The notes: generated by a model from the sequence alone, not told the origin. A stretch of DNA of 60,400 nt from an uncultured Eubacteriales bacterium (GCA_934486825.1 CAKSQF010000014.1:1-60400), one strand, 5' to 3'. Shown: positions 8,735-18,482, counted from the stretch's first letter. Program-made: numbers and translations.

Positions 8735-8774
8735 AAAAGCCCGAGTGCGGAAAAAATCCGCACTCAGGCTTTTT
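8735..8774. terminator. Terminator overlapping the end of the YhaN-like gene
   Basis: Stem GCCTGAGTGCGG / CCGCACTCGGGC, with an A/T loop, flanked by AAAAA and TTTT. The stop codon TGA of the upstream minus-strand gene lies inside the stem. The element also reads as a terminator on the plus strand. Confidence 0.8.
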
Positions 8775-11103
8775 CGGGTGCACGTGATTTACTGCATGTC
8801 ATATAGACTATCTGAATTTCAGCAGATATCTTTTCCAGAACGGACAATGCAAGCGATGTGTTGGCATCGTCAAGATTTACAAATGGATCATCCATTATTA
8901 CGAAAACTGTTTTATCCGTGAACAATGCTTCAATCAATGAAAGTCTGATGCAAAATTCCATGATGTCACGCAAACCGCTGCTATAAGATGCAATTGTTCT
9001 GATTTTTCCGGCTTCTTCTGCCGATATGTCGAGATTTTTGCCGATGGAACACATATTCTGCACACATGTTTCAAACATATTGAAGTAGCTGTTGAAAGCC
9101 TCCTGCATTCTGGGAAGATAACGTAGCTTCAGATTGTCGCTTCCGCTTTTCAGTAATTTCATTGCCTCATTTATAGCAAGCAAATTACGACTGTCATGAC
9201 TTATTTCATCTTCTAACAAAGCCATTTTTTCTTTGAGCCGTGGTATTTCATCACATTCGGATTCTATTGTAAGACGTTCTGCTTCAAGAAGAGCCTTATT
9301 TTGCGACAATTGCTTTATCGTTTTGTCCGTAGTGCGTATATCGTTTTCTATATCTTCGATCCGGCGCGGAACATCTTTGACATTTTCCGAATCGGTCGGT
9401 ACGTTCTCTTTTGCTTCGATAAAATGCTCATTTGCCGAATCAAGCAGTATTTTGGCTGTTTGCAGTTTTTTTATTCTCTCGGTCAAAACAGCAATTTTTT
9501 CAGGATAATCTCCGGTCAGATCCGGACATACAGAAAGATATTCGTCGAGTTTTTCGAAAATCAGTTGCTTCTGCTTGCTTATTTCACTGTTTCGTCGATT
9601 TGTTTCTTCTTTATCGGCCAAAAGAGACCGGAGTTCGTTTACATCGTTTTTAAGTTCCTCCGACGATTTACAGCCGTATGCCGAAATTATACGCGATATT
9701 TTTGTGTCAAGTTCATTTATCTTATTTTCGTTTTCATTTATTTTTTCAAGTTTTGCGTTGTATTTTGCCCGTATGCTGTTTTCATTGGCTTTGTCGCCAA
9801 TCGATTTTACATACGAACGCAGATAAATAAACGAAGCGGCAAAAAGAAAAAATATCCCGGCTGATATCGCAGCAATGCCGATTGCTGTCAATATTGAAAT
9901 CATGACTGCACCGATGACAACCGAAACAGCTCCGAAAATTGCAAGCACAATCGGTATGATTTGCCTGTTCCTGTTTTCGATTTTGTGCTCAATGGTCCTG
10001 TTTTTTTCCGAAAGATCAATATATTCGGAATCGGACAATAAGCGCTCTCTTTCTCTTTTTAACAAAACAAGTTCATTTTCGCAGATTTCAAGCTGACGGA
10101 TCTGATCTGTATCAAACGACTTTTCCTGTAATTCTTCTATTCTTGCGCTTTTTTCGTCCGAAAAAATAAGATTTTTTTCGTATTTTGCGAAAAAGTCAAG
10201 CTTTCCGTTAAGCCTGCGAATTTCGTCAAGGTCATCGTCGCTCAGCGGATCTTTTGCGAAAAATTTTAAATTTTTTTCGTACTCGCTTTTTTTCTCGTTG
10301 TATTCCGATTCCGCTTTTTTATAAACAAGTAACTTTTGCGCGATTTCTTTCTTTTTAAACGCAGTACGCAGTTCAATGTTCAGATGTTCCCTCCTGCGGT
10401 CTTCGATATCAATCTGTGTTCCGAATGAGGAAATCTTTGCATTTGTTTTTTCGATCTCACCTTCTTTTTTTTCGAGATCCGCAAGTCTCATTTCAATTCT
10501 GTCACGCTCTGTTTCTTTTTGATAGATCAAACCGCCTTTGCCTCTTATGAGCGCGTATTTTCTTCGTTCGTTGTCAAGACGTTCTATCGCCGACGATAAT
10601 TTAGTAACATCATCCTCGTTATTGATGATTCCGTTCAGTCTGGCAATAATTCTGTCATTTTCGGCAGTGGTATGCGTACTTTTTTTATACGGCGCACCTA
10701 TAAGCAATAATGAGCGCTCAAAGGTATTTACATCTATGTCAAAAATCTGTTCGCCGGGACATTCGGGTGCCGGAATTTTCGTGTTTGATTCAAGATCGAA
10801 AAGTGCAATTTCATCCTCGGACTCTTTGGTTGCGAACGAGCGCTCGAGTCTGTACTTTTTTTCTTTATCTTCATAAACAATGAAGCCACCAAATGATTTT
10901 GCCGACCATGGCATATATTTTTTTCTGTCATTGTCTGCACTTCGACCTGACGGAAGACCGTAAAACATCGCTTTGATAAATGATGCAAAGGTTGTTTTTC
11001 CGCCGCCGTTTTTAACAGTAAAAGTATTGACTCCGCTCCCGAACTTGTAATCAAAGTCAACAAACCTGCCGAACCCGTTGATATGACATGAAATCAGTTT
11101 CAT
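8764..11103 (-). CDS. YhaN/SbcC-like AAA ATPase with coiled coil and membrane hairpin
   Basis: 779 residues. The N-terminus has a P-loop KNGGGKTT (about 31-38); a long charged coiled-coil middle is interrupted by two hydrophobic segments (about 382-428); the C-terminus has the SSGLRD signature and Walker B VFVIMDDPF, the split ABC-ATPase layout of Rad50/SbcC-type proteins. The membrane hairpin is typical of the shorter YhaN branch. It overlaps the nuclease gene by ATGA, so the two are translationally coupled and probably form a Mre11/Rad50-like DNA-end processing complex, here tethered to the membrane. Confidence 0.85.
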   Translation of the reverse strand: MKLISCHINGFGRFVDFDYKFGSGVNTFTVKNGGGKTTFASFIKAMFYGLPSGRSADNDRKKYMPWSAKSFGGFIVYEDKEKKYRLERSFATKESEDEIALFDLESNTKIPAPECPGEQIFDIDVNTFERSLLLIGAPYKKSTHTTAENDRIIARLNGIINNEDDVTKLSSAIERLDNERRKYALIRGKGGLIYQKETERDRIEMRLADLEKKEGEIEKTNAKISSFGTQIDIEDRRREHLNIELRTAFKKKEIAQKLLVYKKAESEYNEKKSEYEKNLKFFAKDPLSDDDLDEIRRLNGKLDFFAKYEKNLIFSDEKSARIEELQEKSFDTDQIRQLEICENELVLLKRERERLLSDSEYIDLSEKNRTIEHKIENRNRQIIPIVLAIFGAVSVVIGAVMISILTAIGIAAISAGIFFLFAASFIYLRSYVKSIGDKANENSIRAKYNAKLEKINENENKINELDTKISRIISAYGCKSSEELKNDVNELRSLLADKEETNRRNSEISKQKQLIFEKLDEYLSVCPDLTGDYPEKIAVLTERIKKLQTAKILLDSANEHFIEAKENVPTDSENVKDVPRRIEDIENDIRTTDKTIKQLSQNKALLEAERLTIESECDEIPRLKEKMALLEDEISHDSRNLLAINEAMKLLKSGSDNLKLRYLPRMQEAFNSYFNMFETCVQNMCSIGKNLDISAEEAGKIRTIASYSSGLRDIMEFCIRLSLIEALFTDKTVFVIMDDPFVNLDDANTSLALSVLEKISAEIQIVYMTCSKSRAPEKA

Positions 11104-12131
11104 TCCGGAAACTCCTCTCCCGACAGTGCCGCAAAGCCGTATCGTAAAATAAGATTTTTTATCTCAGAGTCGTAGCCACCATTTTCGGCAAGTCTTGCAA
11201 ATTCGCCTTTGAGTGATATTTCGTTTATCAGATTTTTATCGGGAACTATTTCGGAATTATCAATAAGCTTACAGCCGAATAATCGTTCAAGCAATTCATG
11301 TACGATCGGGCTATCAATCGAAAAGTCCGCATTTGTTTTTCCGACAAGTTCAATCCGCGCAAGATCGCTGTCGGGGATATCATTTGTCGCATCCTTTATT
11401 TCGGCAGCAAGTTCCGCGGATGATGTCAGTCCGCTTATGTCAAGCTTTATATCGTGGTATATTCTGTCACACGTCGGAATAAAACAATGTTCAAACTCTT
11501 TTCCGTTAATATCTATAAGTTCAGCTCCCTTTTCTCCGCACTCATCGAATCCTCTGCCGTTCGGACATCCCGGATAAAGCCAGATGCCCCTGTTTCCGAT
11601 ATGGCCGAAATCACGTTTATGGTAGTGTCCGAGTGCAAGATAATCAATATTTTTTCCTTCTGCCTTCGAGACTATCGGAGCGATATCACCGTGATAGATA
11701 ACTATATTGAATGAGTCCTTGTCAAACGGCGGTGCGGCATCGAAATCACGACAGTCGGCAAACGCGGTAATTGTCAGATTTTCACCCGGTGACAGGCGGT
11801 TGTTTTCGCTGTCCATAACAATTAAATTATCGGGAAGTTCTGTCATGATAAACGGTGTTTTTTCGTCGTGATTTCCGGGCAGATAACAGAATAATATATT
11901 GTCGGCTGATTTTATGCGGTCAAGTACGTATTCTGCCGTTGACTTTGTAACATGCTCCGAGTCAAACAGATCGCCCGCTATGATTACGACTTCTGCCCCT
12001 GTTTTCTCAGCAATTTCAACTATTTTGCCGAATGTTCTGACTGTTTCCTTCCGCCGTATTACCGACTTTTCCGAAGGTAATCCGTTTATCGGGCTGTCGA
12101 GATGCAGATCGGCAGTATGTATTATTTTCAT
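11100..12131 (-). CDS. Metallophosphoesterase, SbcD/YhaO-like DNA exonuclease
   Basis: 343 residues. The calcineurin-type metal-binding motifs occur in order: DLHLD (7-11), GDLFD (about 53), GNHDE (about 92) and GHYHKRD. This is the nuclease half of a YhaO-YhaN (SbcD-SbcC-like) pair that trims DNA ends and hairpins. GAGGAAA precedes the ATG. Its last four bases overlap the ATPase gene. The C-terminal about 150 residues are less conserved and probably bind the ATPase partner. Confidence 0.87.
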   Translation of the reverse strand: MKIIHTADLHLDSPINGLPSEKSVIRRKETVRTFGKIVEIAEKTGAEVVIIAGDLFDSEHVTKSTAEYVLDRIKSADNILFCYLPGNHDEKTPFIMTELPDNLIVMDSENNRLSPGENLTITAFADCRDFDAAPPFDKDSFNIVIYHGDIAPIVSKAEGKNIDYLALGHYHKRDFGHIGNRGIWLYPGCPNGRGFDECGEKGAELIDINGKEFEHCFIPTCDRIYHDIKLDISGLTSSAELAAEIKDATNDIPDSDLARIELVGKTNADFSIDSPIVHELLERLFGCKLIDNSEIVPDKNLINEISLKGEFARLAENGGYDSEIKNLILRYGFAALSGEEFPE

Positions 12132-12157
12132 TTTGGATTTCCTCGTTGCATTTATTT

Positions 12158-12192
12158 ACGGCAAATGTGTCCAATGAAGACACATTTGCCGT
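12158..12192. terminator. Strong 14-bp hairpin between two minus-strand genes
   Basis: Perfect arms ACGGCAAATGTGTC / GACACATTTGCCGT with a 7-base loop, just after the secreted-protein gene. No T-run of four or more follows on either strand, so it may act as a terminator, a processing site or an mRNA end protector. Confidence 0.55.
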
Positions 12193-12198
12193 TATATA

Positions 12199-14811
12199 TC
12201 AGTTAAGTGAAACGCTCAGCAGTACATTCCCTGTCAGTCTGTCGGTTATTTTTACCGTAAAACTGTCAAATGCCATATCAGGTACACCTATGATTTCCTG
12301 TCCGAAAATCGCGCATCCGTTTTCTGCAACATATATATCGCCCGCTGCGGTCAGTGCTGTGAACAGCTTATAATTGCCGTTTACGCCGCCGAGTATACCG
12401 CTTACATTTTTTACGGTTTTTCCGGCTTTATAGAACACAATTTCGACGTTTGCGCTTTCGATATTTTTCAGCATATTGATATTCGCAACAAAAACAAAGC
12501 GCAGATCCGATTTGGCTTTGTCGGACTCATTCTGACGCACCTGATAATAAGGTGCAAAATATCTGTCTGACGGACAGGTGAGCTTTTGTATATTATCCGA
12601 TGCATTTATACATGAAACGGCAAAATTATCTTTTCCGAATGACAGGGTTTTTGTATCTGCGTCAAACTCACTGCATGAAAAAACATACTTGTTTCCCGCA
12701 ATATATATGACAGTAAAGCTGTATTCGACGCCGCCGTCGGTAACTGCGGATATTTTTTCTCCGATTTTATAGTTGAAATCGGAATATACCGTAACATTGC
12801 AAAGCTGCCTGTAAAGGCTGACAACAGAGCCGGTATATCCTTTGAGTGATCCCGTGGCAACAAATGATATGCTGTCGTTTTTTTGCTTTGTCTCTATTCC
12901 GATATTATATTTGCTGCCTTTTTGTATTTCGGCTCCGAAAATGGTAATGGTTACATCCGTAATATTGTCTTTTTCGACGGCGGTAACAAAGTTTTTATCA
13001 ACAGTCAACTGCTTACCGTCAAGTCTTACAGTAAAATCATCAATATCAAATTTGTATCCGTTTGCATATTTTTTATTTACAATCAACATACCGCCGGATA
13101 TCCGCACAGAGCCGAGCGAATCGGTATAATTGTTTCTGAATGAATGTTCACAGTAAATACATGTGTTCTGCGTGTAGCCGCACGAGTTCTCGTCCGGCGG
13201 AACAACATTTGATTCATACGAGTGTACACACTTATCGCTCCATACGGGATACAAAACCAAACCAGCATCAATATTTACACTGTCGCCCGGCAGATATTCT
13301 GCCCCGCCGGAATCCGGAGAGGTTGACCAGCCTATAAACTTGTGCTCCGGCAGACTCGGAATTTCGTCCGTCAGTGTTATATTTTGCATGGAAGGATTAT
13401 ATTGCCAAACGGTTGACATATACGCATTACCGATTTCGTATCTGACAAAGAAAAGTGAACCGCTGAAATACGAACAAATCGAAACCGCACACCATCCGGA
13501 GCCGTCCGAAAGATGTCCCCAGACATAACCGTCTGCCTCCTGTATGCTGTCGATTGTAATCAGCGAACCCTCCGGAAGACTGCCCGTGACTTTGCTTGAT
13601 TCGTCTGTGGTCGGGAGGCTGCGCACCCGCAAGGCATCAGGAGTTATATATACCTCAAGCGCATCGGGAAGCGGAGCCGGAGCAGGAGTTTCACCCAAGC
13701 GTTTCCAGACCGGATAAAGAATGACATCAGCATTTACAGAAACAGTGTCGCCTGGATTATAATCAACATTTGCCGAGCTTCTGCCGGTTGTCCAACCCAC
13801 AAATTCATACCCGTCAAGCGTCGGTTTTTCATCCGACAGAATTACAGATCGGTTTGTCGGATTTTTTTGCCATGTCTGCGAAAAAGACGCCGAGCCGACA
13901 TCGTATTTTATATAGAAGAGCGAACCGCTTATATATTTACATATCGAAATTGCACACCATCCGGAATCATCGGAAAGATGTCCCCAGACATAACCGTCCG
14001 CCTCGGTCGTTCTGTTGATTGTAATTCTTTCATCGAGCGAAAGATAGCGCAGAGTTTTACATGAGAGGTTGGGCTCCTCACGTACACGCAGAGCACTCGG
14101 AACACTGTAAACCTCGTTTCTTTCGGGTTCGGTCGACGGAGGAGTTACGGGAGTTGTTTTTCCGTTGTATGCCGGATATGACTTGTTGCCGGAGTATTTG
14201 ACAAGCATATATCTGCCGACACCGGTATAGTTGCTTTGCGAATACAGATCACAGACACCGAGATTGTCCATTACATAGACTTTTCCGTCCCTGACATTGT
14301 CAACACACATCCAGTGTGTGATTCCCGAGCTTGTCAGTGTCATGATTATAACATAAAATCCGTTGTTTATAAATGATGAAATTTCCGAATATGCCATATC
14401 CTCGGTCCATGGGCTGTCCAGCAAACCCGAATTTATGACACCTGTAAGCTCAGGTGCGGCAGTCGGAAAATACTCGGTATCAAGAAGTCCCATATACATA
14501 CTGTCTGAACCCTTGAAAATGTTTGCTTCCTTAAGTTCGTCAAGGCAGACACCCGGATCAAATATCGACGGATTTCTTTGTCCGGCGTGAACAATGAGTT
14601 TGGCAAGTGCAGTGACAAGACTGCCGTTTGTACTCATGGTTTTCTTTCCTATCAGCTTATTTGCCCACCGTGTATCGCTTTGGCTCCAGAGTTTATATTC
14701 GGCGGTGTTATCCGGCTCTTGACCGACCGATGCGACCGAAACCGGCACGGACATCATCAGCATAGCCAAAGAAAGCATAAGCGTCAAAAAATTTATCCAT
14801 GTTTTTTTCAT
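12199..14811 (-). CDS. Secreted protein: C39-like domain, two SH3-InlB-repeat units
   Basis: 870 residues from the ATG at 14811 (AAAGG nine bases upstream). A signal peptide covers about residues 1-28. Residues about 38-205 look like a papain-like C39 domain, but the expected catalytic Cys is Ser64 (NGSLVTA) while His166 (GITHW) and Asp182 remain, so it is probably not a cysteine protease. A tandem duplication follows: two SH3-like segments (about 238-300 and 392-455) each followed by a Listeria-Bacteroides InlB beta repeat ending in LYPVW (about 301-369 and 456-524). The C-terminal about 340 residues contain a C..C zinc-like HSYES/CIYCEHSF segment and unknown beta-rich parts. Likely cell-surface binding protein. 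Confidence 0.75.
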   Translation of the reverse strand: MKKTWINFLTLMLSLAMLMMSVPVSVASVGQEPDNTAEYKLWSQSDTRWANKLIGKKTMSTNGSLVTALAKLIVHAGQRNPSIFDPGVCLDELKEANIFKGSDSMYMGLLDTEYFPTAAPELTGVINSGLLDSPWTEDMAYSEISSFINNGFYVIIMTLTSSGITHWMCVDNVRDGKVYVMDNLGVCDLYSQSNYTGVGRYMLVKYSGNKSYPAYNGKTTPVTPPSTEPERNEVYSVPSALRVREEPNLSCKTLRYLSLDERITINRTTEADGYVWGHLSDDSGWCAISICKYISGSLFYIKYDVGSASFSQTWQKNPTNRSVILSDEKPTLDGYEFVGWTTGRSSANVDYNPGDTVSVNADVILYPVWKRLGETPAPAPLPDALEVYITPDALRVRSLPTTDESSKVTGSLPEGSLITIDSIQEADGYVWGHLSDGSGWCAVSICSYFSGSLFFVRYEIGNAYMSTVWQYNPSMQNITLTDEIPSLPEHKFIGWSTSPDSGGAEYLPGDSVNIDAGLVLYPVWSDKCVHSYESNVVPPDENSCGYTQNTCIYCEHSFRNNYTDSLGSVRISGGMLIVNKKYANGYKFDIDDFTVRLDGKQLTVDKNFVTAVEKDNITDVTITIFGAEIQKGSKYNIGIETKQKNDSISFVATGSLKGYTGSVVSLYRQLCNVTVYSDFNYKIGEKISAVTDGGVEYSFTVIYIAGNKYVFSCSEFDADTKTLSFGKDNFAVSCINASDNIQKLTCPSDRYFAPYYQVRQNESDKAKSDLRFVFVANINMLKNIESANVEIVFYKAGKTVKNVSGILGGVNGNYKLFTALTAAGDIYVAENGCAIFGQEIIGVPDMAFDSFTVKITDRLTGNVLLSVSLN

Positions 14812-14856
14812 ATAAACTAACCTTTCTACTTCCGACATAAGCTGTATACCAAAAAC

Positions 14857-14885
14857 AGTATACTATTTTAGATGTCAAAAGTCAA
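14857..14885 (-). promoter_or_regulatory. Sigma-A promoter of the secreted repeat-protein gene
   Basis: Minus strand TTGACT (14880-14885), 17 bases, TATACT (14857-14862). A second GTATAC lies eight bases further on (14844-14849), so a dimeric repressor could cover the -10 region (inference). Confidence 0.65.
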
Positions 14886-14991
14886 TAGAAATCAATTACA
14901 TAATTGTCGTTTTTCTATATCATTATTGACTCCGGAAACAATATTTAACATGTATATTTCAGTTTTTATTGATAATATATTCGATCGGTAC

Positions 14992-15020
14992 TTGACAAAA
15001 GCGGCAAAAAACATTATCAT
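14992..15020 (+). promoter_or_regulatory. Sigma-A promoter of nadK
   Basis: TTGACA (14992-14997), 17 bases, TATCAT (15015-15020); GAGGAG follows before the start codon. The remaining divergent spacer (14886-14991) is A/T-rich and shows nothing else. Confidence 0.75.
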
Positions 15021-15055
15021 TATACAATAAACCATCTTGAGGAGAAGTTTTTGGG

Positions 15056-15910
15056 ATGAAAGATATATGCATTATGCCAAACACGGGAAAGAAGGAAGCA
15101 ATGGAGGCTGCCGAAAAAACGATGACTTTTTTGCACAATCTCGGTATTAACGTATATGCAAAAGAGGACGTCAGAAAGATGGTTGACGATAACTCTTTGA
15201 TCGGATACAGTCATAAAAGAAGATTTGATCTTGCGATAGTGTTCGGAGGAGACGGCACCATACTTTCCGCCGCGCACCAGCTTTCGGGGACAGGAACGCC
15301 TATACTCGGTGTAAATCTCGGGAGACTCGGCTACCTTGCGCAAACCGAGGTAAAGGATACCGAGCATACATTGATGAAATGTTTTTCCGGGGACTATACG
15401 GTAGAAGAGCGTTGCGTGCTTGATATAAATGTTTACTACAAAGATGAGGACAAGCGTCTGAGGTTAAATGCTTTCAATGATCTGGTTCTGCACCGCGGAA
15501 CCTCAAAGGGGTTGCTGTCGGTGAGGGTGTCAATCAATTCGACATATATGGACACGTTCATTGCCGACGGAGTTATTGCATCGACTCCGTCCGGGTCAAC
15601 AGCATATAATTTTTCTGCGGGCGGACCGCTCGTAAACCCGGTTGCAAAAAATATGATACTCACGCCTATCTGCCCGCATACCGTTTTTTCAAGATCAATT
15701 GTGCTTATGAAGGATGATATTATATCTTTCGAACCGCTGATCGACCCGTCAAAGGGCTACCCGATGCTGTCGGCAGACGGACTTAAAAATTTACGTCTGG
15801 ACAAACCATGCAGGATAGATGTCTCGGTATCCGATATAAGCTTCCGGCTGATAAAAACCGATAAGTATAATTTTTATGATACGCTCAGAGAGAAGATGAT
15901 GAAAATATGA
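15056..15910 (+). CDS. nadK: NAD kinase
   Basis: 284 residues, the usual size. Phosphorylates NAD to NADP with ATP in the cytoplasm. The family signature FGGDGTILSAA is at about residues 63-73, followed by GVNLGRLGYLA, NDLVLHRG and the C-terminal STPSGSTAYNFSAGGPL. The ATG follows GAGGAG. It is convergent with the rRNA methyltransferase gene with only six bases between stops and no terminator hairpin between them. Confidence 0.96.
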   Translation: MKDICIMPNTGKKEAMEAAEKTMTFLHNLGINVYAKEDVRKMVDDNSLIGYSHKRRFDLAIVFGGDGTILSAAHQLSGTGTPILGVNLGRLGYLAQTEVKDTEHTLMKCFSGDYTVEERCVLDINVYYKDEDKRLRLNAFNDLVLHRGTSKGLLSVRVSINSTYMDTFIADGVIASTPSGSTAYNFSAGGPLVNPVAKNMILTPICPHTVFSRSIVLMKDDIISFEPLIDPSKGYPMLSADGLKNLRLDKPCRIDVSVSDISFRLIKTDKYNFYDTLREKMMKI

Positions 15911-15916
15911 TGTCGG

Positions 15917-17137
15917 CTATACAACCTGAAACAGATAAAATTTCAGGTATTCGGTTTCGGGTACTCCCATTAGTATCGGATGGTCGGGCGACTGTTGCCT
16001 TGCTTCGATTTGTCTGAGATTTACCTTTGCATCGATTGCGGCATCATGAAGCATTTTGCAGAACATATTCGGAGGCATAAAGTGTGAGCAGGAGCAGGTT
16101 GCAAGATATCCACCGCGTGGCAAAAGCCTCATGGCTTTCATGTTTATCTCTTTATACCCTCTGTATGCGTCTTTTACCGTACTTCTTGATTTTGTAAACG
16201 CGGGCGGATCGAGAATTATAAAATCGTAATCACTTTTCCCTGCTTTAACTGCTTCTGTCAGGTAATCGAATACATCCGCACGGATGTATTCGATTTTTTC
16301 ATATACGCCGTTTATCTGAGCATTGTTTTTTGTCATCTGTATCGCTTCATCCGATATGTCTATCGCGGTAACCTCGGCTGCGCCTCCAATTAAAGCATTC
16401 AGTGCAAACGCGCCCGTATGTGTAAAGCAATCAAGCACTTTTTTTGAACCTGCTATTCTCGCAACTGCGCTTCGGTTGTATTTCTGGTCAAGAAAATATC
16501 CCGTTTTCTGTCCGTTGATAAAGTCTACATCAAAATATATTCCGTTTTCGCAGATTCTTACTGTTTTTTGGTAGTTGCACCGTATGCCGTCGGTGTAGTA
16601 ATCCTTATATTCTTCAAGTCCTTCAAGCCTTCGTACGTTTACATCATTTCTTTCATATACACAGTCGATGGTTTCACCGGATTTTTCAAGAATATCAACC
16701 AAACCGGGTATAAGCGTTTTCTTGATTTTTTCTATGCCGAGCGAGAGAATCTGAACAACAAGTACATTTTCAAATCTGTCAACGGTGAATCCCGGAAAAC
16801 GGTCTGCCTCTCCGAAAATAAGTCTGCAACATTTAAAATCTTTTCCGGGCATTACTGTTTTTCTGTAATCAACAGCGTATTTGAGCCTTCGGTACCAGAA
16901 TGCGTCATCAAATTTATCGTTTGTATTATCGGATATAAGCCTTACGCGTATTTTGCTGTTGTCATTGACAAATCCGCTTCCGAGCCATTTGCCTTTTTTG
17001 GAGCAGACATCGACAATCATTCCGTTTTCATATGCTTTATCACATGCCAGAACTTCTTCACCGTACACCCACGGATGACCGTTTTTTATTGATTTTTCCG
17101 CCTTTTCGGTGACAGTCAATTTGGAATATTCTCTCAT
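15917..17137 (-). CDS. Class I SAM-dependent rRNA methyltransferase (RlmI-like)
   Basis: 406 residues. An N-terminal PUA-type RNA-binding domain (about 1-80, VTEKAEKSIKNGHPWVYGEE) precedes a Rossmann methyltransferase domain with KVLDCFTHTGAFAL (motif I) and the catalytic IILDPPAFTKSR motif typical of 5-methylcytosine 23S rRNA methyltransferases of the RlmI/YwbD group. The start at 17137 has AAGGT seven bases upstream; an in-frame ATG 21 bases earlier has no good site. The exact methylated position cannot be told from sequence. Confidence 0.88.
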   Translation of the reverse strand: MREYSKLTVTEKAEKSIKNGHPWVYGEEVLACDKAYENGMIVDVCSKKGKWLGSGFVNDNSKIRVRLISDNTNDKFDDAFWYRRLKYAVDYRKTVMPGKDFKCCRLIFGEADRFPGFTVDRFENVLVVQILSLGIEKIKKTLIPGLVDILEKSGETIDCVYERNDVNVRRLEGLEEYKDYYTDGIRCNYQKTVRICENGIYFDVDFINGQKTGYFLDQKYNRSAVARIAGSKKVLDCFTHTGAFALNALIGGAAEVTAIDISDEAIQMTKNNAQINGVYEKIEYIRADVFDYLTEAVKAGKSDYDFIILDPPAFTKSRSTVKDAYRGYKEINMKAMRLLPRGGYLATCSCSHFMPPNMFCKMLHDAAIDAKVNLRQIEARQQSPDHPILMGVPETEYLKFYLFQVV

Positions 17138-17219
17138 CTTTTTACCTTGCTTTCTCATTTATGATACCTATTTTATCATACTTTTTTATCTGAATCAAGT
17201 TTTTCACCGATTTTTTATA

Positions 17220-17248
17220 TTGACTTTTTTTATCGACGGTGATAGAAT
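17220..17248 (+). promoter_or_regulatory. Sigma-A promoter of the alaX-php pair
   Basis: TTGACT (17220-17225), 17 bases, TAGAAT (17243-17248), 35 bases before the start. Confidence 0.6.
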
Positions 17249-17282
17249 ATCTGAGAAAAATCATTTGGTGCAAGGTGTTTCA

Positions 17283-18482
17283 ATGAAAACAACAAATACA
17301 GGCGATTACAAAGCGACACACAGAATCTACTACGACGATTCGTATATTTTTGATTTCGACGCAAAGGTAATCGGTTGCGAAAAAGATGCGGCGGGAAATT
17401 TTGCGGTTGTGCTCGACAAAACGGCTTTTTTTCCTGAAAGCGGAGGACAGTACGGCGACTGCGGTTTAATCGGAAACAGCCGTGTATCGGATACAAAAGA
17501 AAAAAACAACGTCATTTTCCATATAACCGATCAATCGGTTGAGGTCGGACAAATCCTGCATTGTAAAATCGACAACGATGCGAGATTCATTAAAATGCAG
17601 AACCATTCCGGAGAGCATATTGTTTCAGGCTTAATGCACAGCCGCTTCGGTATTGAAAATGTAGGTTTTCATCTGGGACATTATGATGTTACAATGGATT
17701 TCAACAAAAAAATGTCAAGGGAACAGCTTGATTGTATTGAAGAGGCGGCAAATGATGTCGTATACCGCAATCTGCCGATAGAAATATTTTATCCGGATGA
17801 AAACGAGCTTGGCAAACTCAGTTACCGTTCAAAGCTTGACATTACCGATAACGTGCGGATTGTAAAAATCGGAGATGTCGATACATGTGCATGCTGTGCG
17901 CCGCATGTCAGGATGACAGGGGAAATAGGCATAATCAAGTTACTCGATTACGCGCCGTATAAAGGCGGAACAAGAGTGCATATGCTGTGCGGGAAATGGG
18001 CATTATCCGATTATGGAAAAAGATATTCGAATCTATCGGAAATCGCTGCTTTGCTTTCTTCGAAATCGGATGAGGCGGCGGAAAAATTCAGATTTTTTCT
18101 GAATGAAAAAAAGCAGCTTGAGTTGAGACTGTCGGTGTTGAAAAAGAGCAATATTGCTCTGAAAGCCGAACTGCTGTTCCCGGATGCGGACGGAAATATT
18201 GTTGTTTTTGAAAAAACGGAAGCTGATGTTATGCAGGATTACGTAAATGTATTGCTTAAAAAATGCGAAAATATTGCCGCTGTTTTTTCCGGTGACGATA
18301 AAAACGGATACAATTTTATAATTGCATCCGAAAAAGTTGATCTGAAATCAATGCTTCCCGTCTTCTCTTCAACCTTTAATGTCAAGTGCGGCGGAAGCAA
18401 ATCGATGATCCGCGGATTTATCAGCGCCGAAAAGACTGAAATAATTGAATTTATGAAAAAGATGAAGGCAAAAAATGAATGA
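17283..18482 (+). CDS. AlaX-type alanyl-tRNA editing protein with DHHA1-like C-terminus
   Basis: 399 residues. Related to the editing half of alanyl-tRNA synthetase: FFPESGGQYGDCG, then the zinc ligands HSGEH (HxxxH) and CCAPH (CxxxH). It would hydrolyse mischarged Ser- or Gly-tRNA(Ala). Downstream lies a coiled-coil segment (NEKKQLELRLSVLKKS) and a DHHA1-like end including KCGGSKSMIRGF. There is no aminoacylation domain. The start was set at the ATG at 17283 after AAGGTG. Its stop overlaps the start of the PHP gene (ATGAATGA), so the two are coupled. Confidence 0.85.
   Translation: MKTTNTGDYKATHRIYYDDSYIFDFDAKVIGCEKDAAGNFAVVLDKTAFFPESGGQYGDCGLIGNSRVSDTKEKNNVIFHITDQSVEVGQILHCKIDNDARFIKMQNHSGEHIVSGLMHSRFGIENVGFHLGHYDVTMDFNKKMSREQLDCIEEAANDVVYRNLPIEIFYPDENELGKLSYRSKLDITDNVRIVKIGDVDTCACCAPHVRMTGEIGIIKLLDYAPYKGGTRVHMLCGKWALSDYGKRYSNLSEIAALLSSKSDEAAEKFRFFLNEKKQLELRLSVLKKSNIALKAELLFPDADGNIVVFEKTEADVMQDYVNVLLKKCENIAAVFSGDDKNGYNFIIASEKVDLKSMLPVFSSTFNVKCGGSKSMIRGFISAEKTEIIEFMKKMKAKNE

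Noticed and set aside
17109..17282. N-terminal extension of the AlaX protein
   Set aside because: The extra frame covers the promoter and overlaps the neighbouring gene's start; AAGGTG marks the ATG at 17283.
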